This document shows positions 11,657 to 20,589 of a DNA stretch of 64,000 bases, in pieces. The DNA comes from Penicillus capitatus. Taxonomy: Eukaryota > Chlorophyta. The DNA lies in the NCBI GenBank assembly GCA_965649825.1, contig OZ287701.1, forward strand, positions 682,001-746,000, in the 5' to 3' direction. Each line of letters begins with the position of its first letter. Position 1 is the first letter of the stretch. Both the position numbers and the translations under genes were made by a program. The notes under the pieces are model-generated. The model was given only the letters and a program-made list of their open reading frames with translations, was not told the DNA's origin and ran no database searches.

Positions 11657-12148
11657 TGTCCAATGCATCGTCGTGATCGAAGGACATCTGCTGCTTTGAA
11701 GAGAGTGTTCAATAAATGTCCATCAATCCTACTGATTCAAACAATCAGTATTCTGCATAGCTCTGCGTGATCATGTCATACATGTGATTGTTTTATTGTT
11801 TCTATTGACACCAGTCATTAAAAATGTCTTGAAAGTACTAGACGATGACGAAACGGTCGGTTACTTCGCATCTTGCATCGACCAAAACAATGTAACGTGG
11901 CTACGTGTCGTCTAGAGAAACGAGAATGATGTTTTTTCCATGTACCACATTATAGGAAGAAAAGCTGCAGAACATCCTCTACGACGAGGACGATAGGTGA
12001 AGGCTGTCTAAGCAAACGATGTCAGGATTTCGACGGGGCGCACGCCCATTGCTGCCCGAACAATAACGATAAGATGGTCTTCTTCGCAAGAAAAAAATCC
12101 AAACCGTGTGCAATTAGTAGTTTAAGCACAGGGCAAAGGGCAGATTCA
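11657..12148. other. Intergenic, no gene seen
   Basis: This is the 3' flank of the spondin-domain gene and of the convergent minus-strand candidate. Only short frames are present. Confidence 0.4.
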
Positions 12149-12960
12149 TTAATGGGGCACTTCTGTACTTGCCTGTAGCAGATCGAGATCAGAACTTTGC
12201 CGAATCTGACTCGATTTCAGTGGTTTTCCCTTAGCATCTGATGATAATTCGACATATTCAGATCGTCGATATTCGATCCTATCGTCCAGATTGGTTTGCA
12301 CATGCGACGCATATTGGATCCTGAACAAATAGAATATGTAAAATCCCCGCAGACTTGCAGTGATGGACACGCAAACGATAACAAAGCACAAGGTCGGAGA
12401 GAATATGCAAGAGACAAAAAAGCGTGTGAGCGACCATAGAAGAATCAGTGTCGATGTGAAGAACCTCGTCTTTTACGGAGGTTCATCTGACAGTCGAATC
12501 TTACGGATCTCCGTGATCAACCAGGTGAAGATGACAGAGAAGACGACCGCTTGCAGCCTTGCGACCTTCACGCTTTTATTACTTGCATGCAAGAGTCATG
12601 AAAGGATTCCAACGGAGAGGGTTGCGTCGACGAAGTCAAACGCTTACGCCACAACTCCGATATCACATCTCACCTTGTACATCGCCCGACCGCAGTGTGT
12701 GCATTCCCTTTGCGTGCACACACTTCTTATAACCTCGGGCTTGGAAGCGGTTTAAGTTGCCATGGAGAATTTCAGTCCGGGGCCCAATCTGAATCGCCTG
12801 CGCCGTAAACGTCACCGGTGCTTTTGCGTCATACGCGTTGGGGAAGAGTAGAACCATCATTGTGAATGTTTACAACGCGAAGGATAATGTGACTATTCTT
12901 TCCGCGCTCAGCCGCTGTATGTTTCTTCAATGTGGACTCCTGCGAGGTAAAAAAAGATGC
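12149..12960 (-). CDS. Candidate multi-pass membrane protein, spliced
   Basis: Minus-strand segments in order are: a basic or polar segment (about 12940-12890, with KKHTAAERGKNSHIILRV); a segment joined in phase by an intron at about 12888-12815 (AIQIGPRTEILHGNLNRF, to about 12675); then hydrophobic segments near 12565-12500 (VVFSVIFTWLITEI), 12465-12400 (STLILLWSLTRFFCLLHI) and 12390-12300 (FVIVCVSITASL). A polar cytosolic-like tail follows, ending at 12149. The layout of an N-terminal soluble part, several spans and a charged tail suggests a membrane protein. I do not recognise the family and the junctions are partly guessed. Confidence 0.35.
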
Positions 12961-13111
12961 CTCACATCAACGCGGCTGTTACAGAGTTCACGTCGTGCAT
13001 GGATGAAAGCAGGCTCTCATTAAAATTACAACGAGAATTTCAAACCGCCTTTGATCTATCTCAACATCACATCACTCCGCCGATGATAACTCTGAAAGTC
13101 TCTTTGGCAGA

Positions 13112-14203
13112 GGTCAGTTGCACCGCACCGACACCTTTGGACCGTGGAAGACAGAGTCCGATGAACACGGTAGAACTTACAATTGGTTCAGCCGACTCCA
13201 CGAGAGACCGGAGATGGACACTTGGATGGACATCATTGCCCAGGGACATAAAGGACATTGGGGCTTCGAAAAGACAAAGAAAAATGTCGAGTAGGACTAT
13301 GGCACGCTGCCTGGATTGGCAAAAGATGTCATAGTATTCGTTGAAAGATGTGATCGGTGAAGTTCACGGTAGCAAGCAACACCGAGATCCACCTCGAGTG
13401 GAAATCTCTACGGAATTTGCGAGGACAGAATGTGTATGGATATCGCAGGTCCGTTTCGAGATGGACAATACTTCCTCGGCTTGGTCGATTCGGCAACACG
13501 GTGGTGCGAAGCCGGTGGTGTACTTGCACGACCACGTACGGATCAGATAATACCCATCCTTGAACGTTGGGTGCAACAATTCCCACGAAGACTTAAAACC
13601 ATTACCGTAGACCATGTCCAGGTCTGGCTAAGTTCTCAATTTCGGCGCTGGATAGCGGCTCACAAGATAGATATCACGGTCATACCTAGCTATTATCCGC
13701 AAGGTGTGAGTCTAGCTGAGCGTGCCATTGGTACTATGCTCAATCGACTGCGACGTTTGTGTGATGGAGATGTCGAAGACTGGCCAAGGCGTCTACAAAA
13801 GGCAGTCCATGCCTATAGTACTATTTGGCATCGCGGGATCGATTCCACTCCCATCACCCTTGCTTACGGACTAGATTGTAATCGACAAGGACTGCCAGTA
13901 GGGACGGTCCGAGATGAAAGATAGCATGCACTAGAGGTTCAAGAGCAAGCGAAAGCATACATGGAAGAATTTTACTGTCGCAAGCATTCACGTCTGTCAA
14001 AGCCGTTACAAGTAGGTGACAAAGTCTTAGTGTATGATCCTACAGCACGGATATCACGTAGGAAACTAGAATACCCATGGTTTGGCCCTCTGAAGATTGT
14101 AGCACATTATTCAAGATCGACTTGGATTGTGAGGGACCTGGCCGCAGCCGATCGACAGTTTTTGGTACATTCATCACATCTTCGAAGTTACCACACAAGC
14201 TAA
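13112..14203 (+). pseudogene. Ty3/Gypsy-type integrase, broken by stops
   Basis: This is the 3' part of a retrotransposon polyprotein. It begins with a degenerate H2C2 zinc-binding region (GHKGHWGFEKTKKNV, then LAKDVIVFVERCD), interrupted by stops at about 13291 and 13357. The integrase core follows from 13430: first Asp in MDIAGPF, second Asp in VDHVQVWLSSQF, Glu in LAERAIGTMLNRLR, in family spacing. A single in-frame TAG at 13922-13924 separates the core from the C-terminal GPY/F-like domain (YPWFGPLKIV, ending at 14203). No reverse transcriptase or RNase H is seen upstream, so the copy is 5'-truncated as well as mutated. An LTR follows after a 15-base spacer, as expected when integrase is the last domain. 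Confidence 0.85.
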
Positions 14204-14218
14204 AGGTGACTGGGCCCA

Positions 14219-14387
14219 TGTTGTAAAGGCCGCAAAGAGTTCGAAGAGATCGGTGGGATCAAGACGCTTAAAAACCGTACGACTATAAAAACACATCCTG
14301 GTGTGTAAACACATTCTAACTTGGTTCGCATAAAAAGCCTTCAACAATACCCGCAAGGTCTGTCCGATCTCATCCCATCAAACAACA
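14219..14387 (+). repeat. 3' LTR of the decayed Ty3/Gypsy element
   Basis: This 169-bp segment starts TGTTGT and ends ACAACA, a perfect 6-bp terminal inverted repeat with TG...CA ends. It is immediately preceded by TGGGCCCA, which occupies the polypurine-tract position. It contains a TATA-like box (ACTATAAAAACA at about 14279). No second copy is present in the window, so the 5' half of the element is missing. The integrase stop lies 15 bases upstream. Confidence 0.65.
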
Positions 14388-14477
14388 GTAAGGAGACGTT
14401 AGTAAATGGTACGCTTTGTGGATAAATCTGCAGTTCTCTAGCGCTAAACCGTTCGATTTCGATCTGTTCGATTACTT

Positions 14478-14770
14478 TCGTTCGAATAATCTAAGTCAAC
14501 TGAACCGAAATTGAAGATATCGAAATGATCGTCGCGATGCAATCGGTCAATTGCGGATCGATTCGATACGGGGTCGTCATAGGTTTAATGGAACAACACC
14601 TCACGCGCGATTTCGACATCGGTACTTTTGTTCTTCGAATTTTACTAATTGATAGAAGGAGATCGCTCGAATTCTCTATTCGATCAATCGCTTTTATGAA
14701 ACATCTGAATTGGTTACAAACAAAGTAGACAAAGTGCTCAAGAACCGATGTAGAAGACGGACGATAAAAA
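14478..14770 (+). repeat. Dispersed GATC-rich repeat, copy 1
   Basis: About 280 bases beginning TCGTTCGAATAAT align along their length with 20275-20560, with many substitutions and small indels. Shared blocks include GAAGATATCGAAATGATCG, TGCGGATCGATTCGAT and GATCAATCGC. The short frames in the two copies are not clearly the same protein, so I treat this as a non-coding repeat family, possibly an old element end. Confidence 0.6.
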
Positions 14771-15006
14771 AGCAAAAATCTACTTACTTGCTGAGATGAA
14801 AGACTCGACTCTAGATTCATGTCGTATGATCGAGTTACGCAATCTGTTTATTTCATCGACTCGTTTAACGCTCGCCAAAAATATGTTGGGAGCATGCCTA
14901 CCGTTCTTTCTCGTTCCAGACTATTTCCGACTCAGAATCGGGCTCGAAAAACACCAACGCCTTCCTTTTGGTGTCGTACGTTCTCTGCGCGATTTCGCAT
15001 TTCTTC

Positions 15007-16616
15007 ATGGAGAAGTTGTTCGAGTGCATTAGGGAAGAAAGTGTCGTTCCCGAAGGATTGTCGAGAGAAACTCTTGTACTTGCTCCGGACGATTTTTACA
15101 GTGTAGTTGAAATGACCTGCTTCACATGGCCGCTGTTCTTCGATGTCAACCTCGACTCCAATCGACTCATCGCAGCGCTGAAAACACTTTTACGCAAATA
15201 CCCTTGTCTCTGTGGAAGACTCTGCCCACACGAAAATCTGCGTTTCGTCATCGAGGTATTCGTAAGAGCCAGTAAAGCCATAGAAAGACGAATCATTTTT
15301 TGGCAGATTTGCCCAGAGAAAGAGGACTGTTGTTGGATTCCGTTTGAGGAACTGAAGTCGGACATGTCGATAGCGACAGCGATTACAAAACATAGCAAGC
15401 TCCAAAGCAGGACAGCAGATTTTCCAGTAGTTCCCGATATTCCTTTCACGATGGACATCATCGACCACGAGAAAATGATCATGTAATGGTCACTCGGAAT
15501 TCTTTTCTAGAGTCATGGAGTTGGTTGTGCAGAGGAGAAGCTCCGATGACGAAGTTTCGCTTGATACACTTTGCTGACGGCTGTTCGTTGACAACTACGA
15601 TTTCTCACGTTTTGGTCGACGCTCAGCGCTGTATCGAAATGGTGGTCGATCTAGGCCGCGCTTACAGAGGCCTAGAAGTTCCGAATCGCAATCACGATCG
15701 CTCTTGTTTGTGGCCGGATCAATTGGCAAAGCATTACACGTTTCTGGGAGAAGAGATTGCTGATCTGCCACGAGCCGCCAGTCAAAACAAAGAAAAGATT
15801 GTCTCCGATCAATATCCCGAAGAAGGCTGCGTACAGGAGGCCCTGTACTTCAGCAAGGTTACACAAATGCGATCTCAAGCTGTTCTTCAATGTGCTGTGT
15901 AGGAGGCCCTGAACAAAATGAAATCCATTGCGAGACCGTTTCTCGCCGAAGGAGAATATCTCTCTGCCAATGACTTGCTATTTGCTTTTGTGCTAATGCT
16001 TAAGTATGAGGTGAGTGGAAGAATAAGCGGCGACGGCTCGTTCGATGTGACAGATACTGTGGCCGCTTGCGCCGCCGAGTGTCTTACAAATGGAATACAT
16101 GTCTTTCCAGAGAATTATGTCGGCAACGGTTCGGTGACGATATCCTTGTCCATACAAGGGCTGGAAATCGAAAGCAGATCTCTGTGTGAAGTCCTTGTCA
16201 CTTTTGCCAGGATGATGCGGAAAGGCATCACAGACTATAGACAGCAACCAGAGCTCCAGGCTCAGGCGTTCTTGAGCACATACTACACCGTTTTTACAGG
16301 AACATTACCTCCGGCGACAGAATCAATGGTGTCCTTCGTGTCTAACGTGTCGCGTACACCGTGGAACGATGTCGATTTTGGCAAAGGACCTCCAAGAATG
16401 GCAAAGCTCATAAACCTATTGCCGTTCACCGGCGTTCAGACAACATTTGGACCTGCTCCTGGAAGAGACAGTGGAGTCCTTGTGTACGTAGTGTTTACTG
16501 ATAGCCAGTACGCCAAGTTCAAGAAATCGAGAGTGGTACAGACAATCGCCCCAGACATGAAGCTCTTCTATTCTGAAATTACGACGGAGGAAGTGGATAC
16601 CATGCTCAAGTCCTGA
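15007..16616 (+). CDS. BAHD-type (PF02458) acyltransferase, possibly damaged
   Basis: BAHD enzymes move acyl groups from CoA thioesters to hydroxyl or amine acceptors. From ATG 15007 the N-terminus has the family pattern (LVLAPDDFYSV, then ALKTLLRKYPCLCGRL). The catalytic HxxxD is HVLVD at about 15610, and the structural DFGWG motif appears as DFGKG at about 16375. An intron of about 45 bases near 15264-15308 (GTAAGA donor) is likely. Two problems remain. A frame change near 15485 has no clean splice solution. An in-frame TAG at 15900-15902 sits in an otherwise continuous frame and would vanish only if a 21-base GT-AG intron were removed. The gene may be intact with unusual introns, or it may be a recent pseudogene. 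Confidence 0.7.
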
Positions 16617-16763
16617 TGCCTCAGGAACGCAGTATCCCTGGCCAACATTTCATTTCTTCTCTCTCGTTGAACGCTATTGAACAATTATTGCTCGTGACGT
16701 GATACAATTGTTTGCAATTCGTGTACCGAATGACACTTCATGTGTGATCCGCGATAAGACGTC

Positions 16764-17345
16764 ATGCATCAAGCTGGCTGTCTTGTCATCATCGAACATT
16801 GTGTGGGAGCAAAAGACGTATCTTCTCGCTGCGTTTGCTCTGCTCGTGCGCCTCGCCATCAGTCTCGGGTCCTATTCGGGTCAGACAGTGACGTGACCCA
16901 ACTGCCCCATCGGAGTTGGTGGGTAGGTGCCGGGATACCTCCCAGATACGGCGACTATGAAGCCCAACGGCACTGGATGGAAATCACGATCAACCTCCCT
17001 GTCGCAGAATGGTAGGCGATGACGCGATGACAACGTCAGAAGTCGCGCATTGGAGGTATCGGAATTCGTCTAACAACGATTTGTCCTACTGGGGACTGGA
17101 CTATCCACCGTTGAGTGGCTATCAAGTAACGGACACCCTTTCTCCCTCTTTGAATCTCTGGAATCATATCACGCAGAGCTGGTTGCACGGCAAAGCGATT
17201 CAGCATTTGCAATACGAGGAGGATACAAACATTCTTGAGTGCATTGACAGAGGGCAGCGTTCTTTTTTATTCGCATCTATGTGGACTGCGAATCTGTTTA
17301 GACCACATCCTCGGATCCGATGACAATGTCCCAACATTGCCAGGG
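16764..17345 (+). pseudogene. ALG6: ALG6-like dolichyl-P-Glc glucosyltransferase, N-terminal fragment
   Basis: ALG6 adds the first glucose to the dolichol-linked N-glycan precursor in the ER membrane. The first span ([16 protein letters not shown]) leads across an intron at 16880-16926 into [20 protein letters not shown], the family hallmark with its catalytic Asp. Introns at 17012-17055 and 17126-17176 then give NNDLSYWGLDYPPLSGYQ and SWLHGK, all in phase. After about 17330 the frame breaks up, and only a decayed hint of the next region (IIARTPSVI) is visible. The remaining 8 to 10 membrane spans are absent before the GATC repeats at 18 kb. No good ATG is found in the first exon's frame. I read it as a truncated copy with intact splice sites. 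Confidence 0.7.
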
Positions 17346-17989
17346 ATTCTGGATCAGTGCATGCAGTTGCCGATCTTTGTGCTTCTAATAATTGCAAGGA
17401 CGCCGTCCGTCATTCGGATGTCCAGACCATATCATAGGATATATCCCCTCGATGCGGTTGGCAGGTCACTCGGATATATCAGCGTGTGGTGTCCTTAAGC
17501 AGGAACGATAATTGCTGATGGCAAATCAGAATCGTCGACCAGACTTCCTCCATCTGAGAGGCTCGTCCCCACTGTGACGTTCGTGAGAGGCTTGTTACGC
17601 ATGAGGTGAAGATGACATGAAGCATGACGCCCATGATGAGAAGCATTGATGAATCTATCTAACGGATCGTTCATCCACAGTGTGGGGACAAGCAAAAGGA
17701 AATGCTGTCCTAAATCATTAATAGAATTTTGCATCATTCAGACAGCGATCGTATCGACAAATGTTGTTAGAGACGACATCACCGTCAGTAGCTCTGTGAC
17801 CTCCGTAGATGCTGCTGCCGTATGATCGGAAACGATCAAGTCTCCAATAAGCAGAAACATGGTGACTGATGTCAAAAGCTCATAAAACAGTTATCTTTTA
17901 ATCCGATCCAACCTCTTTTGAATGTTGTTCCGGCCAGAAACTATCTAAAAGTATAAAAAACCGCCAAACGTCTGCAACGACTTTTCGCA
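17346..17989. other. No supported gene
   Basis: Decayed sequence after the ALG6 fragment. There is an 80-codon minus-strand frame at 17495-17737 without recognisable features. Confidence 0.4.
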
Positions 17990-18207
17990 TCGTTGATTTG
18001 TTCGATCGCTCATCGATCGATGTCGAATTGTACGATCGGCGCACGTTTTGGCGTCGTCGATTTGTTCGATCGCCCGTCGATCGATTTCTAATCGACTTTG
18101 ATTACGATTCGACGACTACCACGACGGCGGGATTTGATCGATCGATCGATCGATTAGGAAGAACGAATCGTCGATTGGAGATGAATGACGACACGTTTGT
18201 CGAAACG
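17990..18207. repeat. GATC-rich repeat flanking the LTR element
   Basis: Repeated TCGATCGAT, GATTTGTTCGATCG and CGTCGATTG phrases match the tracts at 4.7, 10.1 and 14.5 kb in vocabulary. The retrotransposon starting at 18208 was inserted into this repeat DNA. Confidence 0.6.
18203..18207. repeat. Target-site duplication, left copy (AAACG)
   Basis: AAACG directly precedes the left LTR and recurs at 19794-19798 directly after the right LTR. Five bases is the size expected for LTR-retrotransposon integrases. Confidence 0.85.
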
Positions 18208-18374
18208 TGTCAGAATGACTAGAGCAGTCACATCGTGACTGCCTAGATTTCCGAGGGTTCTGTCTCCGAGAGGGCACTTACTAAGGGTTTACGTCACCTC
18301 AGGATCCTTACAAATACGGGAACGTGGCCCTGTGGATACCTTGCTCTGTAACACAGTGAAGATTTCCCCTGACA
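18208..18374 (+). repeat. Left LTR (167 bp)
   Basis: It starts TGTCAGAATGACTAGAGCAG and ends TTCCCCTGACA, with TG...CA ends inside a 6-bp inverted repeat. The sequence is the same as 19627-19793 by eye over its full length. Confidence 0.92.
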
Positions 18375-18390
18375 TGGTTTCGGAGCTGAG
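18375..18390 (+). other. Candidate primer-binding site
   Basis: TGGTTTCGGAGCTGAG abuts the left LTR. PBS sequences begin TGG, the complement of the tRNA CCA end. It resembles the common initiator-Met PBS (TGGTATCAGAGC) with two differences, so the primer tRNA is not certain. Confidence 0.5.
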
Positions 18391-18529
18391 TCTACGCTCC
18401 TTTGTTTGAACTCCGTCTGTGTGACGTTACGCGTTTTGCTGCGTGCTTTACGCGTTTTCCTGTGTGGAACTCGAGACCTGTCTAGACGCGTCTAGGCATA
18501 TCTAGGAATTTCAAGAAGCCTCGACAAGG

Positions 18530-19555
18530 ATGAGTCGAGCACAACCAAGAGAGCAGGGTCAAACAGAAGAGAGAAGGAGTAGCTTATACGGAACGTATCA
18601 ACTGGGTGATTATGGCTTCGTGAATGTCATCACTGAAGCGGGCGAAGACGAAAACTGTTTCCCTAAACTGAGGGGACGCCCGGTGTTGACGCAGCCAGAA
18701 GACGTTGTCGACGATGCGTGGTACTGGTTGGTGGATATGAATAAGATGAAGCGTTTTCTCGAGCGGATTGGCGCATGGGTACGGGAGAGACGTGACCTGC
18801 CGCAGAGGCTACAGGAAGAAAGACAAGCGAGTGATGGACTGCGGCGCGAGTTGACCGCAACAGGTGAAAACCTCACCAATGCACAAAGGGCGTTGCGCGT
18901 GGTTCGCGCGGAAAAGGAAGAATTGCTGAAAAGCCTGCAGGAAGAGCGGCGAATTAACGAGAAACTGCGAAGAGACATCACTGAGGATGTCCACCAGACC
19001 AAACACGAAGTGGACAAGGCCCGCATGGAAGCCTTTTCTCTCCAAGAGAAACTCAAAGAGACAGAAGCGGCCTTCACAGAGGCAAAGAACAATTTCATTT
19101 CGGCCCCTGATTTGGTGTCAAGTTTATGGTCGCTGACCAAAGAAGTAAAGACGGTGCAGAAAGAACTGAAGACGAATTTTGAAAAGACAGCTGAGGTGAT
19201 AGCGACGAGACCAGTTGTTGGACGACAAAGTTTGAGGACGCTGCAACAAATGAAACGGGTGCTGCATGACATTGGACGGTATCCGCAAAGACGGCGAACG
19301 AAGACTGACGTGACAGAAGACGGTTTGCGGAAAGTCAAGCGTGGCAGAATCTGTTATTTCTGCCGGTGCAAAGGACATCTGCTTCAAGATTGTCCGCGGA
19401 CGCGTAATGCGGATACGGCCGAATCAGCAGCCCCAGATACGTCGTATACTCAACTACGAACTGAGGGTTCACCGGAAACGACTGAAGAGACAGCATCAAC
19501 GGGTTGGAACGTCTTTTCGATTTTTAAAAGGACATTTACCTCGGGAATCGACTGA
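18530..19555 (+). CDS. gag: Gag-like protein with CCHC zinc knuckle
   Basis: The predicted protein has 341 residues and starts at the first ATG (MSRAQPREQGQTEERR). Residues about 70-200 are rich in Glu, Lys, Arg and Leu with heptad spacing, a long predicted coiled coil that could drive capsid assembly. Near residue 270 is CYFCRCKGHLLQDC, a canonical CX2CX4HX4C nucleocapsid knuckle preceded by a basic patch (RRRTKTD, KVKRGR). The C-terminus is acidic and Ser/Thr-rich. There is no protease motif. It is the only ORF of the element and is intact, so the protein may be made. The 242-codon antisense frame is a shadow. Confidence 0.88.
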   Translation: MSRAQPREQGQTEERRSSLYGTYQLGDYGFVNVITEAGEDENCFPKLRGRPVLTQPEDVVDDAWYWLVDMNKMKRFLERIGAWVRERRDLPQRLQEERQASDGLRRELTATGENLTNAQRALRVVRAEKEELLKSLQEERRINEKLRRDITEDVHQTKHEVDKARMEAFSLQEKLKETEAAFTEAKNNFISAPDLVSSLWSLTKEVKTVQKELKTNFEKTAEVIATRPVVGRQSLRTLQQMKRVLHDIGRYPQRRRTKTDVTEDGLRKVKRGRICYFCRCKGHLLQDCPRTRNADTAESAAPDTSYTQLRTEGSPETTEETASTGWNVFSIFKRTFTSGID

Positions 19556-19626
19556 ATTTTTAATTGTCCATTGGTGGGGGGGTTTCCTGTCTTCGGAGTT
19601 CCGCGCAGCGGAGATGAATGGGCCCA

Positions 19627-19793
19627 TGTCAGAATGACTAGAGCAGTCACATCGTGACTGCCTAGATTTCCGAGGGTTCTGTCTCCGAGAGGGCACTTAC
19701 TAAGGGTTTACGTCACCTCAGGATCCTTACAAATACGGGAACGTGGCCCTGTGGATACCTTGCTCTGTAACACAGTGAAGATTTCCCCTGACA
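19627..19793 (+). repeat. Right LTR (167 bp)
   Basis: Direct copy of 18208-18374, preceded by GAATGGGCCCA at the polypurine-tract position. Followed at 19794-19798 by the AAACG target duplication. Confidence 0.92.
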
Positions 19794-19798
19794 AAACG
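19794..19798. repeat. Target-site duplication, right copy (AAACG)
   Basis: Identical to 18203-18207; marks the right boundary of the insertion. Confidence 0.85.
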
Positions 19799-20274
19799 CT
19801 ATCACCGTCGATCGTCATCAATCTCACAACCGGACACACACAAAAAATCTCGATCGCATCAAAACACATCGATCTATGCGATCAGAGAGCCCCAAAGTAT
19901 CATGCTGCTTGCGGTTTCATGCGTCAAAAAGCCAGCAAAAGATCACTAATCTCGGTTCAATCGGCAATATTTCTGTAAAGATATAACTGCGGCTAATCTA
20001 TTATCCCTTCTGATTTCCTATTCATGTTACTGTTAGTCTGCGCCACTTGCTATCGTTCTTTGCTTTAATTTGCGCCGATGTCTTCCTTCTCCCTGCTGGT
20101 ACCAGTCTTTGAGTCTTCGTATTACATGTCCGGCGAAGGTTGGACGTCTAACACAACACATATTAGATGTTCCTTTTGCTCCTGATTATGGGTATGCTGT
20201 CGATGGATTCGGATGGCAGATCGTAGTTCGTGCGATTTCGATTCAAATTCGCGTGTAGTGTCTAGCCGACCGTA

Positions 20275-20560
20275 TCGTTCGAATAATCGAGGTCGGCCGA
20301 ATCGTGTTTGAAGATATCGAAATGATCGACGTGATGCGATCGGTCCTTGCGGATCGATTCGATGCGGGGTCGATCATAGGGTCAATAGAATACCTCATGC
20401 CTGATGCGAAATCGGTGTTATTGTTTTCTGAAAGCCGATCGATAGGAAAAATTTGTCGAATTCTTTCTTTGATCAATCGCCTTTATCGGACGGACTTCCG
20501 ACTCCGTCCGAACAAATTAGACAAATCGCTGAAGAACCTGAACAGTCTTCTGTCGTTTCC
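20275..20560 (+). repeat. Dispersed GATC-rich repeat, copy 2
   Basis: Collinear with 14478-14770. Both start TCGTTCGAATAATC and share GAAGATATCGAAATGATCG, TGCGGATCGATTCGATGCGG (one change) and a common 3' end around ACAAATTAGACAAA. It lies about 480 bases right of the gag-only element. Confidence 0.6.
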
Positions 20561-20589
20561 CTGTTTTGAGCATTACTAACTCTGCTTCG

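Larger units (their letters stand above)
18208..19793 (+). mobile_element. Complete non-autonomous gag-only LTR retrotransposon
   Basis: This 1,586-bp element has two 167-bp direct LTRs that look identical, each bounded by TGTCAG...CTGACA, and a 5-bp target duplication AAACG. A TGG-starting primer-binding-site candidate follows the left LTR with no gap. The 1,252-bp interior holds one long ORF, a Gag-like protein with a CCHC knuckle. There is no room for protease, reverse transcriptase, RNase H or integrase, so the element must be moved by enzymes supplied in trans. This matches the class called TR-GAG in plants. Identical LTRs imply recent insertion. The octamer TGGGCCCA before the right LTR also precedes the LTR of the decayed Gypsy element at 14219. 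Confidence 0.92.

Noticed and set aside
18375-18390. Naming the primer tRNA as initiator methionine
   Set aside because: The site differs from the usual initiator-Met PBS at two of twelve positions and the organism's tRNAs are unknown.
18610-19338. 242-codon minus-strand open frame
   Set aside because: It is antisense to the intact gag ORF; its Ser/Leu-rich composition is the mirror of the coiled-coil codons.
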